Assembly (NCBI RefSeq): GCF_008040165.1
Contig: NZ_VRUR01000002.1
Coordinates: 186,001 to 250,000, forward strand
Direction: 5' to 3'
DNA length: 64,000 nt
Origin: Flagellimonas hymeniacidonis
GTDB taxonomy: Bacteria; Bacteroidota; Bacteroidia; Flavobacteriales; Flavobacteriaceae
The stretch's first letter is position 1, and each line of letters starts with the position of its first letter. The notes beneath the pieces are model-generated. The model was given only the letters and a program-made list of their open reading frames with translations. It was not told the origin of the DNA and made no database searches. Below, piece by piece: positions 45,302 to 54,457 of this stretch. A program made the translations under genes and the position numbers.

Positions 45302-46135
45302 TTAAAGGGCGTTAGCTTTTAATACCTCAACCAGTTTTATGCATTCCATGGCCTCTTTTATGTCATGTACCCGTAAGATATTTGCTCCTTTTAATAAAGC
45401 AATGGTGTGCAAGGATGTTGACCCGTTCAATGCCTCTTTTGGTGAAGCGCCTAGGATTTTATAAATCATGGATTTTCGACTTAATCCAATCAAGAGAGGG
45501 ACATTAAAACTTTTGAACAAATCCAAATGATTTAAAAGTGTATAATTCTGTGCTGTTGTTTTTGCAAAGCCAAACCCTGGATCTATGATAATATCATTGA
45601 TTTTTTTGGAAGTGGTCTCATTTATTTTTTTAGAGAAATAGAGCATTAAATCTTTCAATAAATCGTCATAGACTGCCTGTTTTTGCATGGATTGCGGGGT
45701 GCCTTTTAAGTGCATCATAATATAAGGCACCTGATGTTCGGCTATAATATCGAACATATTCGTGTCCAAATTCCCAGCAGAGATGTCGTTGATCATGGCT
45801 GCACCTCTTTTAAGGCTCTCTGAAGCCACATTTGCCCTAAACGTATCTATGGAAACCAGAGTTTCGGGAAAGTTGTGTAAAATCAACTCCAAAATGGGGA
45901 GCATTCTTTTTAATTCATCCGCTTCAGATACATGTTCTGCCCCTGGTCTGGAACTGTAAGCGCCCATATCGATAAAAGTAGCGCCATTGGTATGCATGCT
46001 TTCAACCTGCTTTAGAATAGCGGTTTCATCTTTGTACTTTCCTCCATCATAAAATGAATCAGGGGTAAGGTTGAGAATCCCCATTATTTTTGGCGAACTC
46101 AGATCAATCAGGTTTCCTTTGCAGTTTATAGTCAT
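45302..46135 (-). CDS. folP: Dihydropteroate synthase
   Basis: 277 residues, TIM barrel. Signature strands: KIMGILNLTPDSFYDGGKY, FIDMGAYSSRPGAE, LVSIDTFRANVA, MINDISAGNLD, YIMMHLKGTPQSMQ, IIDPGFGFAKT and LLIGLSRKSMIY. Joins p-aminobenzoate to 6-hydroxymethyl-dihydropterin diphosphate; sulfonamide target. With folE at 21.1 kb it covers two folate steps in this window. Divergent from the DUF1599 gene across 95 bases. Confidence 0.96.
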   Translation of the reverse strand: MTINCKGNLIDLSSPKIMGILNLTPDSFYDGGKYKDETAILKQVESMHTNGATFIDMGAYSSRPGAEHVSEADELKRMLPILELILHNFPETLVSIDTFRANVASESLKRGAAMINDISAGNLDTNMFDIIAEHQVPYIMMHLKGTPQSMQKQAVYDDLLKDLMLYFSKKINETTSKKINDIIIDPGFGFAKTTAQNYTLLNHLDLFKSFNVPLLIGLSRKSMIYKILGASPKEALNGSTSLHTIALLKGANILRVHDIKEAMECIKLVEVLKANAL

Positions 46136-46230
46136 AAAAAATACCTGCTTTGTTGGGTTTGATTATCTTTGGCGAAGTGCTTTTTAAGCATTTTAGTTTG
46201 GACGAAATTTACGCAAATTAGGAAGAATAC

Positions 46231-46770
46231 ATGCAGCAGACCTCCCAACAATATGATGCAGTGATCAACACCTGCAGGGAACTATTTCTTAAAAAGACCA
46301 AGGATTATGGTACGGCTTGGCGAATATTAAGGCTTCCTTCCCTAACCGATCAGATTTTTATAAAGGCACAACGCATTCGAAGTCTACAGCAAAATGAAGT
46401 GCGTAAGGTAGATGAAGGAGAGCAATCTGAGTTTATTGGGATCATCAATTATTCCATAATGGCGTTGATTCAATTAGAAAAAGGTATTGCTGAACAGCCT
46501 GATTTAGATGCCAAAGAAGCTATTTCGCTTTATGATAAAGAGGTATTCACCACCAAAACCTTGATGGAAAATAAAAACCACGACTACGGTGAGGCATGGC
46601 GAGACATACGTGTTAGTTCGTTGACCGATTTGATTCTTCAAAAGTTGCTTAGAGTAAAGCAGATTGAAGACAATTCAGGAGCCACTTTGGTAAGTGAAGG
46701 CATAGATGCCAATTATCAAGATATTGTTAACTATGCGGTATTTGCGTTAATCCATTTAAGCGAAAAATGA
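46231..46770 (+). CDS. DUF1599 protein with duplicated domain
   Basis: 179 residues made of two similar halves of about 85. First half: INTCRELFLKKTKDYGTAWR, LPSLTDQIFIKAQRIRSLQ and IINYSIMALIQLEKG. Second half: TTKTLMENKNHDYGEAWR, VSSLTDLILQKLLRVKQIED and IVNYAVFALIHLSEK. This is the tandem DUF1599 arrangement of Bacteroidota; each half is helical with DYG-AWR and LTDxI motifs. No known activity; related by shape to phage nucleotide-metabolism proteins. The stop overlaps the next ATG (ATGA), so the two genes are translationally coupled. Confidence 0.88.
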   Translation: MQQTSQQYDAVINTCRELFLKKTKDYGTAWRILRLPSLTDQIFIKAQRIRSLQQNEVRKVDEGEQSEFIGIINYSIMALIQLEKGIAEQPDLDAKEAISLYDKEVFTTKTLMENKNHDYGEAWRDIRVSSLTDLILQKLLRVKQIEDNSGATLVSEGIDANYQDIVNYAVFALIHLSEK

Positions 46771-47864
46771 TGAAGTATTTGGTATGGATTTCTAGAATTT
46801 TTGTTGGAATCTTATTTATTATAAGTGGTCTTATTAAACTTAATGACCCTGTTGGTTTCTCTTTTAAGCTTGAAGAATATTTTAGTCAAGGGGTACTGGA
46901 CCTTCCTTTTTTAATGCCCATGGCATTAGGAATTTCCATTTTTGTAGTGATTGTGGAGGTGCTTTTAGGTGTGTTATTGCTCATTGGGTTTAAACCAAAA
47001 TTTACAGTTTGGAGCCTCTTGTTGATGATAGTTTTCTTCACCTTCCTAACATTCTACTCAGCCTATTTCAACAAAGTAACAGATTGCGGTTGTTTTGGTG
47101 ATGCAGTAAAACTAACCCCATGGGAATCTTTCACAAAGGATATTGTTCTTTTAGTATTGATTCTTGTCCTGTATTTTGGGAGGAAATATATCGAACCACT
47201 GTTTACATCAAAAATAAACTGGGCCATAGCTGGAGTAGCTACCATTGTATGTATATTGTTCGCAAATCATGTATTAAACCACCTTCCTTCTGTAGATTTT
47301 AGGCCTTATAAAATAGGAGCCAACATTCAGCAGGGAATGAGTGTTCCTGAAAATGCACCTAAAGCCATTTATGAGTATGCTTGGCGTTTTAAGATGAATG
47401 GAGATGAGAAGATTGTGGTCACCAATGGTGAATACCCAAAGATTGATGGGGAATTTATAGATGTAGAGACTACTGAGATTCAAAAAGGATACGAACCTCC
47501 GATACATGATTTTACCATTGAAAGGGAAGGGCAGGATATGGCCTCCGAGATTTTGGAGGAGGATAATTTAGTCATGGTTATCGCTTATGATTTGGCTAAG
47601 AGCAACAATGACTTTTTCTCAGAGGTAGCAACCGTTACTTCCAAGGCTAAGGAAAAAGGCTATACCGTGGTAGGTATGTCTGCTTCTAATAATGAGCAAG
47701 CCACTGCATTAAAGAACAAATATAATTTGGACTTTGATTTTTATTTTACTGATGAAACCACCCTCAAAACCATTGTTCGTTCCAATCCAGCGATCTTGGT
47801 GTTGAAAAAGGGTACGATTATACAAAAAGTACATCATAACGACTTAGATCAATTAAACTTCTAA
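46767..47864 (+). CDS. BT_3928-type DoxX/MauE protein with thioredoxin-like domain
   Basis: 365 residues. The N-terminal half has four to five helices of DoxX/MauE type: WISRIFVGILFIISGLIKLN, ISIFVVIVEVLLGVLLLIGF, a conserved TDCGCFGDAVKLTPWESF loop and IVLLVLILVLYFGRKYI. The C-terminal half is thioredoxin-like (LVMVIAYDLAKSNNDFFSEV, ILVLKKGTIIQKVHHNDL) but has no CxxC, so simple disulfide exchange by that domain is unlikely. The family is a Bacteroidota hallmark between DUF1599 and tpiA, which is the order seen here. The role may concern envelope redox, by analogy only. Confidence 0.9.
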   Translation: MMKYLVWISRIFVGILFIISGLIKLNDPVGFSFKLEEYFSQGVLDLPFLMPMALGISIFVVIVEVLLGVLLLIGFKPKFTVWSLLLMIVFFTFLTFYSAYFNKVTDCGCFGDAVKLTPWESFTKDIVLLVLILVLYFGRKYIEPLFTSKINWAIAGVATIVCILFANHVLNHLPSVDFRPYKIGANIQQGMSVPENAPKAIYEYAWRFKMNGDEKIVVTNGEYPKIDGEFIDVETTEIQKGYEPPIHDFTIEREGQDMASEILEEDNLVMVIAYDLAKSNNDFFSEVATVTSKAKEKGYTVVGMSASNNEQATALKNKYNLDFDFYFTDETTLKTIVRSNPAILVLKKGTIIQKVHHNDLDQLNF

Positions 47865-47889
47865 ATACAGTATCAAAAAAACCAATACC

Positions 47890-48639
47890 ATGAGAACCAA
47901 AATAGTTGCTGGAAACTGGAAAATGAACAAGAATCTTGATGAAACGGAAGCGTTGTTGTCAGAGTTATCTGCAAAACTGCCCGATACACATGCAGAGGTG
48001 ATTGTAGCCCCAACATTTCTGAATCTGGTTGCCGCCCAAACAAGCTTGCAATCATCTGCGATAAAAGTAGCGGCCCAAAACATGCATTTTGCAGAAAGTG
48101 GTGCGTATACCGGCGAAATTTCTGCAGATATGCTTTTAAATATTGAAGTGGATACCGTAATTATTGGGCATTCAGAGCGCCGTTCACTTTTTGGGGAAAC
48201 AGATGATTTGTTGGCTAAAAAAACTAAAACTGCCTTGGATAAGGGAATGACCGTTATTTTCTGTTTTGGAGAAGAACTTGAAGACAGAAAATCCGGAAAT
48301 CATTTTGCGGTTGTAGAGAGTCAATTAAAAAATGCACTGTTTGATTTGGATAATAGTGCTTGGAATAATATTGTCTTGGCATATGAACCCGTTTGGGCCA
48401 TTGGAACAGGAGAAACCGCAAGCCCAGAGCAAGCCCAGGAAATGCATGCTTTCATACGAAAAACTATTGCTGAGGCATATTCTACATCCATCGCCGAAGA
48501 AGTTTCCATTTTATATGGAGGGAGTGTAAAACCATCAAATGCGGTAGAGATATTTTCAAAACCAGATGTTGACGGTGGGCTTATAGGAGGAGCATCTTTA
48601 AAAGCGGATGATTTTACTGCAATTATTAAGGCAATTTAA
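47890..48639 (+). CDS. tpiA: Triosephosphate isomerase
   Basis: 249 residues, TIM barrel. VAGNWKMNKN (substrate Asn and Lys), VIIGHSERRSLF (catalytic His about 95), VLAYEPVWAIGTGETAS (catalytic Glu about 166 and loop 6) and YGGSVKPSNA (phosphate site). Interconverts glyceraldehyde-3-phosphate and dihydroxyacetone phosphate. Part of the plus-strand series DUF1599-DoxX-tpiA-prmA-clpS, with gaps of 25, 15 and 20 bases. Confidence 0.97.
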   Translation: MRTKIVAGNWKMNKNLDETEALLSELSAKLPDTHAEVIVAPTFLNLVAAQTSLQSSAIKVAAQNMHFAESGAYTGEISADMLLNIEVDTVIIGHSERRSLFGETDDLLAKKTKTALDKGMTVIFCFGEELEDRKSGNHFAVVESQLKNALFDLDNSAWNNIVLAYEPVWAIGTGETASPEQAQEMHAFIRKTIAEAYSTSIAEEVSILYGGSVKPSNAVEIFSKPDVDGGLIGGASLKADDFTAIIKAI

Positions 48640-48654
48640 CATACAATACCAATT

Positions 48655-49482
48655 TTGATTTATATTGAATATCACTTCAACATAGTTCCAAAACAACCTG
48701 CAACGGATATCTTGATTGCCGAGTTGGGTGACGCCGGTTTTGAAAGTTTTGTTGAAAATGAATCAGGATTATTGGCTTATATTCAAAAAATAGATTGGAA
48801 AGAAGATATTTTGGATGACTTGCTCATAACACAAAACACTGATTTTAAAATTTTCTGGTCAAGCAAAGAGATTGAACAACAAAACTGGAATGCTGAGTGG
48901 GAAAAGAATTTTCATCCCATTAAAGTCGATGATAGGTGTGTGGTGAGAGCTCCTTTTCATGATGCTGAGGATGTGGAATATGATATTATCATCGAACCTA
49001 AAATGAGTTTTGGCACAGGCCACCATGAGACCACATATATGATGTTACAACACATTCTGGATACGAATTTTGAAGGAAAATCTGTGTTGGATATGGGCTG
49101 TGGTACCGGGGTTTTAGCAATTTTAGCCAAAATGAAGGGTGCTGGTGCTACAGATGCCATCGACATTGACGAATGGTGTTTTTTGAATTCCAAGGAGAAT
49201 ATTGAAAGAAATAACTGTGGATCCATTCAGGTGTATCAAGGCGATAGCGGTCTTTTGAAAGGCAAAAAGTATGATATTATCATAGCTAATATCAACAGGA
49301 ACATTTTGTTAGAGGATATTCCGGTCTACGCAAATTGCCTAAATTCTGGAGGACTCCTTTTTTTAAGCGGGTTTTATTTGCAGGATTTAGATGCAATTTC
49401 CTCAAAATGTGAAGCATATAATTTGAAATTTGAAAAAAAACTGGAAAAGAATAATTGGATTTCGGTAAAATATGTAAATTAG
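48655..49482 (+). CDS. prmA: Ribosomal protein L11 methyltransferase
   Basis: 275 residues from TTG at 48655; MIYIEYHFNIVPKQP aligns with the family start and no ATG fits. An N-terminal substrate-recognition domain is followed by KMSFGTGHHETTYMML (about 115-130) and the SAM-binding VLDMGCGTGVLAILAKMKGA; a later ANINRNILLEDI holds the N-x-x motif near the amine. Trimethylates L11 at several amino groups. Follows tpiA by 15 bases. Confidence 0.94.
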   Translation: MIYIEYHFNIVPKQPATDILIAELGDAGFESFVENESGLLAYIQKIDWKEDILDDLLITQNTDFKIFWSSKEIEQQNWNAEWEKNFHPIKVDDRCVVRAPFHDAEDVEYDIIIEPKMSFGTGHHETTYMMLQHILDTNFEGKSVLDMGCGTGVLAILAKMKGAGATDAIDIDEWCFLNSKENIERNNCGSIQVYQGDSGLLKGKKYDIIIANINRNILLEDIPVYANCLNSGGLLFLSGFYLQDLDAISSKCEAYNLKFEKKLEKNNWISVKYVN

Positions 49483-49502
49483 AATTCAATAATTCCATTA
49501 TC

Positions 49503-49778
49503 ATGGGAACCAAGGAAAAAGTATCAGAAGAATTACTTGTAGAAGAGGTAACCGCAAAGCAGAGCGAAATTGTCCTTTTTAATGATGATGTAAATACTTT
49601 TGACCATGTTATTGAAACATTGATTAGTGTTTGCGAACATACTCCGGAACAGGCTGAACAATGCTCTTTAATTGTACATTATAATGGCAAGTGTACGGTT
49701 AAGACCGGCGAATATACCGATTTGAAACCCAGATGCTCTCGATTGCTCCAGGCTGGGCTTAGCGCGGAAATTGTATAG
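49503..49778 (+). CDS. clpS: ATP-dependent Clp protease adaptor ClpS
   Basis: 91 residues from the ATG at 49503. Motifs: IVLFNDDVNTFDHVIETLIS (the NDD-x-T-x-x-x-V that binds N-degrons and ClpA), HTPEQAEQCSLIVHYNGKC and GLSAEIV at the C-terminus. Presents N-end-rule substrates to the Clp machine. A TTG-started extension to 49455 would overlap prmA and is not favoured. Confidence 0.93.
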   Translation: MGTKEKVSEELLVEEVTAKQSEIVLFNDDVNTFDHVIETLISVCEHTPEQAEQCSLIVHYNGKCTVKTGEYTDLKPRCSRLLQAGLSAEIV

Positions 49779-49808
49779 CCTCTTTACAGCAAAAACGGTT
49801 TATATCAC

Positions 49809-50696
49809 CTAGAATTTTAGCAGTTCATTTTTGTCCCAAAGACCCCAATACGCTCCAACATCACCTTCGGCACCAACTTTCCAAGATTCATCAAAAGAAG
49901 AGAAGTAGAATACCTCAATATCGTCTTCAGCGGCCCATTTTTGGGTATTCATAAAATATTTTAAGGTGTTTTCATGTGATGGGAATGCGCCTTCAAGACT
50001 GGAACCTTGAGTAGGCCAACCCGTTTCGGAAATAATCACTTTTTTGCCATTGGCAGCCTTAAGTACTCTTTGATACATATCCTTCATGTATAACAAGGAA
50101 TAATCCATATCGCAGCCTTCCCAAAAAGGATAACAATTGGCTAAAATAATGTCACAAGCCTCGGTTATTCTTTCACGCTCTGTAAACTCGTAATAGGCGT
50201 CAACATACCCTACCGGAATATTGGGGAGCGCCTGTTTCACTTGACTCATGAAATCAAGAAGCTCATCTTCATTTAGGTCCCCACGTAGCATTACTTCGTT
50301 ACCCACAGCAGCAATATCAACATATCCTTCTTTACCAAGTTGAATAAGATTTTCAATTTCCTGCTTGTTAACTTTTGGGTCATCACCTAACCAAGCACCT
50401 ACCATGCTTTTAATGCCGTATTCTTGTGCAATGCGAGGAATGGCCTCATTCCCTTCAGTGCAAGAAAAAGAACGAATCCATTTGGTATAGGGCTTTATGA
50501 TTTCCATCCGCCTACGTATTTGATCTTCGGAAATCTGATCTCCTGGTTTTTGACCTTCCATATAAGGACTAAAACATAATCCATGCATTCCTTGTTCCAA
50601 AACCCCTTTGCAAAGACTTTCCAGTTCGCTTGTAGTTTTGCCTGCATAATCAAGGGCAGCTAGTGCCAAAAACTTTTCTTTTCTTGATGACGACAT
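49809..50696 (-). CDS. GH17-type beta-glucanase without signal peptide (cytoplasmic)
   Basis: 295 residues; the start MSSSRKEKFLALAALDYAGK has no signal peptide or lipobox. GH17 (TIM barrel, clan A) markers are the acid/base Glu in VAAVGNEV-type motif IAAVGNEVMLRGDL (about 133) and the nucleophile Glu in VIISETGWPTQGSSL (about 224), with DIILANCYPFWEGC between them and FYFSSFDESWKVG near the end. GH17 enzymes cleave beta-1,3-glucan. Position at the end of the locus, after a GPH symporter, suggests that it acts on imported oligosaccharides. Compare the lipid-anchored GH17 at 54458. Confidence 0.88.
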   Translation of the reverse strand: MSSSRKEKFLALAALDYAGKTTSELESLCKGVLEQGMHGLCFSPYMEGQKPGDQISEDQIRRRMEIIKPYTKWIRSFSCTEGNEAIPRIAQEYGIKSMVGAWLGDDPKVNKQEIENLIQLGKEGYVDIAAVGNEVMLRGDLNEDELLDFMSQVKQALPNIPVGYVDAYYEFTERERITEACDIILANCYPFWEGCDMDYSLLYMKDMYQRVLKAANGKKVIISETGWPTQGSSLEGAFPSHENTLKYFMNTQKWAAEDDIEVFYFSSFDESWKVGAEGDVGAYWGLWDKNELLKF

Positions 50697-50811
50697 AATG
50701 TTCTGTTATATTGTATTATTAGGTTTGTTCAAATTTAGCTTAAAGTTCACCTCTACGTTTTACGAATTCAGCTTTAATTTCTCAATAGATTCATCCTTAG
50801 TGCGGTATGTA

Positions 50812-51426
50812 CTAAAAAACTCCTCTACAGTTTTTCCTTGAATAAATCTTAAGGCGCTCCACTTCCTTGGCTCCAGCAGGTATTTCTTCTAGCTTTAAAC
50901 CCGGGTAGTCATCTGCTTCTTTCCATTTTTCTATGGTGGAACTAAAAAATGATGAGGCGGTAGCATCTGCTTCATAAATAATCAAATCATAGGCCTCTCC
51001 CTTGTCTCCACCAAAACGGGTAACGACCTGCCATTCGCCTTCTCTTTTGTAGGAAGTATTAGTATGGTCAGATTGTGGATAATATCTATCATCAGTGGGT
51101 CTAATAATTACCCAAATATCCTTTTTATGGGATTCGGGATAAACTCCCATTGTTAGAATCCGACAATCCACAGAATCTTTATCTATTGGAGAAACAACTT
51201 TTACGGCATTAACCGGTCCGTCAATCTTTAACTTTTTTCCTATAGAGACTTGTTCAATTTGGCTATTATAATTGACTAAATCTGACGAATAACTCCCGTA
51301 GATCATCATTAAAACACCAAGGATTCCTAAAGGTATTCCTAGCTTAGAACTACCTTTTTTACTTGCGAGCAGCGCAATCAAGATAAATAAGACTCCTATT
51401 ATTAGTATTACTATTTTGGTTGACAT
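50812..51426 (-). CDS. Small membrane protein, probable C-terminal frameshift
   Basis: 204 residues as read. Two N-terminal helices (IVILIIGVLFILIALLAS, LGIPLGILGVLMMIYGSYS), then a soluble part with LKIDGPVNAVKVVSPIDKDS, YPESHKKDIWVIIRPTDDRY and YDLIIYEADATASSFFS. The frame ends oddly as IYSRKNCRGVF. In the next frame the DNA continues without stop from 50890 to 50760 and reads KWSALRFIQGKTVEEFFSTY, then RTKDESIEKLKLNS, a far more protein-like end. Removing one base near 50862 would join AGAKE to WSALRF. So either a real frameshift or a sequencing error is likely, and the full gene would span 50760-51426. Lies between the symporter and the cytoplasmic GH17; function unknown. Confidence 0.7.
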   Translation of the reverse strand: MSTKIVILIIGVLFILIALLASKKGSSKLGIPLGILGVLMMIYGSYSSDLVNYNSQIEQVSIGKKLKIDGPVNAVKVVSPIDKDSVDCRILTMGVYPESHKKDIWVIIRPTDDRYYPQSDHTNTSYKREGEWQVVTRFGGDKGEAYDLIIYEADATASSFFSSTIEKWKEADDYPGLKLEEIPAGAKEVERLKIYSRKNCRGVF

Positions 51427-51473
51427 TTTATTATTTTTTTAGTTATATAAATTCATTTAACAATTCAACATTG

Positions 51474-52904
51474 TTATAACACGCCTCTTCTTTCTTCCAA
51501 TTGAGCTTTAATGTCTTTTGCTCTTTCTTCAGACAGGCTGTATTTCCACATAATCCAAATAGCCAAAGCAGCCGTCACTATAGGTATAACTATATCGGCG
51601 ATACGCAACTTTGTTAAAGTATCAACTGACTGGGTAGCTGCGTTTCCGTCAAACCCTATTACCTTTAATACTAGGCCCCCTAAAACTAGAGCCAATCCTT
51701 GTCCAAGTTTTACAACCCACCAATATAATGCTCCAAAAGTTCCTTCCTTTCTTGGCATACCATTAACCAGTTCATCTAAATCACAAACATCAGCGGTCAT
51801 ACTCATCATTAGAGTGAATAAACTTCCTAAACCAAATGACATTAAAGGAATTGGAATAAAAGAAAGCCAAATATTGTCGGGAGTAAAAGCCCACCACTTC
51901 ATAGCATATCCAATTATAGAAAGGGCCGTTGAAATAATAAAAGCTTTCTTTTTACCCCATTTTGTTGCCATTTTTGACACAATTGGAATCACTAGAAATG
52001 CTGAAACCAAAGCTCCAACAGAACTAAACCAGGCAGGCCACGTGGAAGTAGCTTCATAACTACCGTTAAAAATGTAAAAAACAAAAATAAAAAAACTGAA
52101 AGATGCTACTATTTGGTAACCGTTAAATACTAAAAAGGTAGCACCGCATAATTTCATAAAGGGTTTATTCTTTACAGCCTCTTTTATGCTGATGAATAAA
52201 TCTTTTAAATTACTAAATACGGAGGTAAGGGTTAGTTTTTTTCTATTTCCCATATGAGAAGCATCAATACCTCTACAAAAAATAGCTGGCAAAAGGCCTA
52301 GAAGCAAACAAGCTACACCAACATAAATTGCCATGGTTCTTACCCCTTCAGCTTGATTACTAAAAAAATCTGGGTCTGCAATGATTACCCAAAACCAAGG
52401 TACAATTACCCAAGCCAATAGACCAACTGTTTGTGAAAACGCCATTAAACGCGTTCGTTCGTTGTAATCTGAAGTCATTTCATAGCCCAAACCAACCAAA
52501 GGTGTTGCAAACATGGTGTTTCCAATAAGAAAAACCATAGACATAATTAAGAAGTACCAAAAATTGTAGTCTGCCGAATTGTTTTCATCAAGTTGCCAAA
52601 GCAGAACAAATGTAATGGCACTTAAAATGCCTCCAACAAAGATATATGGTCTCCTTCTACCCCATTTAGAACTGGTATTATCTGAAATGAATCCCATAAT
52701 TGGATCAGTAACCGCATCAAAAAATCGAGGTAATCCACCTAAAAGCCCTGCCAAAAAAGGATCCATGCCAAAAGCAGTGAGCAAGAAGAACATAAAAAAC
52801 CCTAAGGCCCCTGGATATAGGTTCAAAACCAAATGACCTGCTCCAAAGGCTGCTTTTTGCCCAAAAGGGACTCTATCTTTTTTAGCTGTTTTTACAATTG
52901 ACAT
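51474..52904 (-). CDS. GPH-family sugar:cation symporter (MFS)
   Basis: 476 residues, twelve predicted helices. The N-terminal motif DAVTDPIMGFISDNTSSKWG with RRRPYIFVGG is diagnostic of the glycoside-pentoside-hexuronide symporters. The second half contains PIVSKMATKWGKKKAFIIST. Imports mono- or oligosaccharides with a cation. In this locus it probably carries glucose, gentiobiose or short laminari-oligosaccharides across the inner membrane (inference). 12 bases downstream of the GH30 gene, hence in the same operon. Confidence 0.9.
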   Translation of the reverse strand: MSIVKTAKKDRVPFGQKAAFGAGHLVLNLYPGALGFFMFFLLTAFGMDPFLAGLLGGLPRFFDAVTDPIMGFISDNTSSKWGRRRPYIFVGGILSAITFVLLWQLDENNSADYNFWYFLIMSMVFLIGNTMFATPLVGLGYEMTSDYNERTRLMAFSQTVGLLAWVIVPWFWVIIADPDFFSNQAEGVRTMAIYVGVACLLLGLLPAIFCRGIDASHMGNRKKLTLTSVFSNLKDLFISIKEAVKNKPFMKLCGATFLVFNGYQIVASFSFFIFVFYIFNGSYEATSTWPAWFSSVGALVSAFLVIPIVSKMATKWGKKKAFIISTALSIIGYAMKWWAFTPDNIWLSFIPIPLMSFGLGSLFTLMMSMTADVCDLDELVNGMPRKEGTFGALYWWVVKLGQGLALVLGGLVLKVIGFDGNAATQSVDTLTKLRIADIVIPIVTAALAIWIMWKYSLSEERAKDIKAQLEERRGVL

Positions 52905-52916
52905 AATCGTTTTGTT

Positions 52917-54422
52917 TTAGTTAGTATTAGTTGGTTTTTTTACGACCACGGTTTGTATGGCTTGTGCACTTATGGATATGTGTTGCGTACGCTCTCCCAT
53001 AATGAGCTCGAAATTCTTGGCCTTAGTATCTTGATTTAAGAGCACTACGACTATTGAACCATCTGGATTTTTAGCAGCAGTGGCCATTAATGAATGATCG
53101 GAATTTTCAAATCCAATTCTTACGGCTCTTGGTCTTATAAATTTACTAAAGTGAGCTAAGGTGTGGTATATTGGTGTAAAGTATACTTCGTCTTTTTCAG
53201 GATCTACAATTACGGGTGCCACACACCAGTTTTTAAACCAGTTTGGCCCTCCTTGTGTATCCAAAACCATATTCCAATCTATCCAACCATCTACCCAATT
53301 GTTAAGGCAACCAATAATATCGCGAGCATAGCGATACACCGGCGCGTATTTCGGGTGAAGGTGTTTTTCATGTTCTGGAGCCCAATCCCATCCCCAGTCT
53401 GTAGCCTCTTTGGACCAATACCATTGGTCATCCTTCCATTTAGGAACTTCTGCATCTACGCATGCCTCTGATTGGATTAGATGTTTGGTAGGAGCTGCAT
53501 TGTGGGCAAATTGCAATGATTCTGGAAACCAGTCGTAGGTGCTCGCATACCAATGAATTGCAGTGCCGTCAAAATATTTAGAAGAGGCTTCGTCTTGGAA
53601 CATTACTTTGACCCATTCTTCTAATTCCTCACCTCTATTTTGGTCGTACCCCAATATTTTTACGTCATGATCATCAGCTTCCAACTTAGGGCCTAGATGA
53701 TGTTTTACAAAATCTGTCATCTCTTGTGGGCTGTAATGCATGCTCTCCCAGTTGTTATTGTTGCCTAAGGGTTCATTTTCTACCGTGAATCCCCAAATAT
53801 CAATACCTTCCAATTTATAGGCATCTAGGTATTTTGAAAAGAACAGCGCCCATGTATCGTAATATTCTGGCAATAATTTACCACCTCTCCAATCGTTATT
53901 GTCTTTCATCCATGGTGGCGCTGTCCAAGGGGAGGCCAGAATCTTAAAGCCGTCTTTGGATGTGGCCATGGCCTCTTTAATAAATGGAATGATATCATCC
54001 CGATCTTCTTCAATAGAAAAATGTTTTAATTCGGTATCTCCTTCAACCGGTGCGTAGGAATAATTGCTCACAGAGAAGTCGCAAGAGTTCATATGCGTTC
54101 TGGTCAAGGAGTATCTTGCTCCTTCATTTCCAAAGTAAGCATCAATTATTTTTTTACGATTTTCTTTGCTCAGTTGATTCAATAGGTATGCTGAAGCTTC
54201 TGTAAATGAACCCCCAAATCCAGTGATGGTTTGAAAATTTTGCTCTGGAAGTAATTTGAGTTGTGAAGCAACTCCTTCCCCTTCAAATGCTGTTACAGCT
54301 TTTAATTTATTCCCATCTGCTGAAGTTTCATATACCTCAATTTCTAATTTGTTGTCTACGCTACAAGCGCCGAGTACCACGGTTAATGCCACTATGCAAT
54401 TAAATTTGTTAAACGTTTTCAT
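52917..54422 (-). CDS. GH30 beta-glucanase lipoprotein
   Basis: 501 residues from the ATG at 54422; lipobox VVLGAC. GH30 features: QTITGFGGSFTEASAYLLNQ, ILASPWTAPPWMKDN, the acid/base Glu in WGFTVENEPLGNNN (about 215) and the nucleophile Glu in HLIQSEACVDAEVP (about 318), followed by DWNMVLDTQGGPNW. The C-terminal beta-domain reads DGSIVVVLLNQDTKAKNFEL. Subfamily 1/3 members cleave beta-1,6-glucan or glucosyl side chains, which would remove laminarin branches. Anchored in the periplasm or outer membrane. Between GH17 and the symporter. Confidence 0.92.
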   Translation of the reverse strand: MKTFNKFNCIVALTVVLGACSVDNKLEIEVYETSADGNKLKAVTAFEGEGVASQLKLLPEQNFQTITGFGGSFTEASAYLLNQLSKENRKKIIDAYFGNEGARYSLTRTHMNSCDFSVSNYSYAPVEGDTELKHFSIEEDRDDIIPFIKEAMATSKDGFKILASPWTAPPWMKDNNDWRGGKLLPEYYDTWALFFSKYLDAYKLEGIDIWGFTVENEPLGNNNNWESMHYSPQEMTDFVKHHLGPKLEADDHDVKILGYDQNRGEELEEWVKVMFQDEASSKYFDGTAIHWYASTYDWFPESLQFAHNAAPTKHLIQSEACVDAEVPKWKDDQWYWSKEATDWGWDWAPEHEKHLHPKYAPVYRYARDIIGCLNNWVDGWIDWNMVLDTQGGPNWFKNWCVAPVIVDPEKDEVYFTPIYHTLAHFSKFIRPRAVRIGFENSDHSLMATAAKNPDGSIVVVLLNQDTKAKNFELIMGERTQHISISAQAIQTVVVKKPTNTN

Positions 54423-54457
54423 TGTGTTCAATTTTTCCACTTCATTGGAGTTCTTTC

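Noticed and set aside
49455..49502. TTG-started extension of clpS
   Set aside because: It overlaps the end of prmA and adds residues not found in ClpS; the ATG at 49503 fits the family length.
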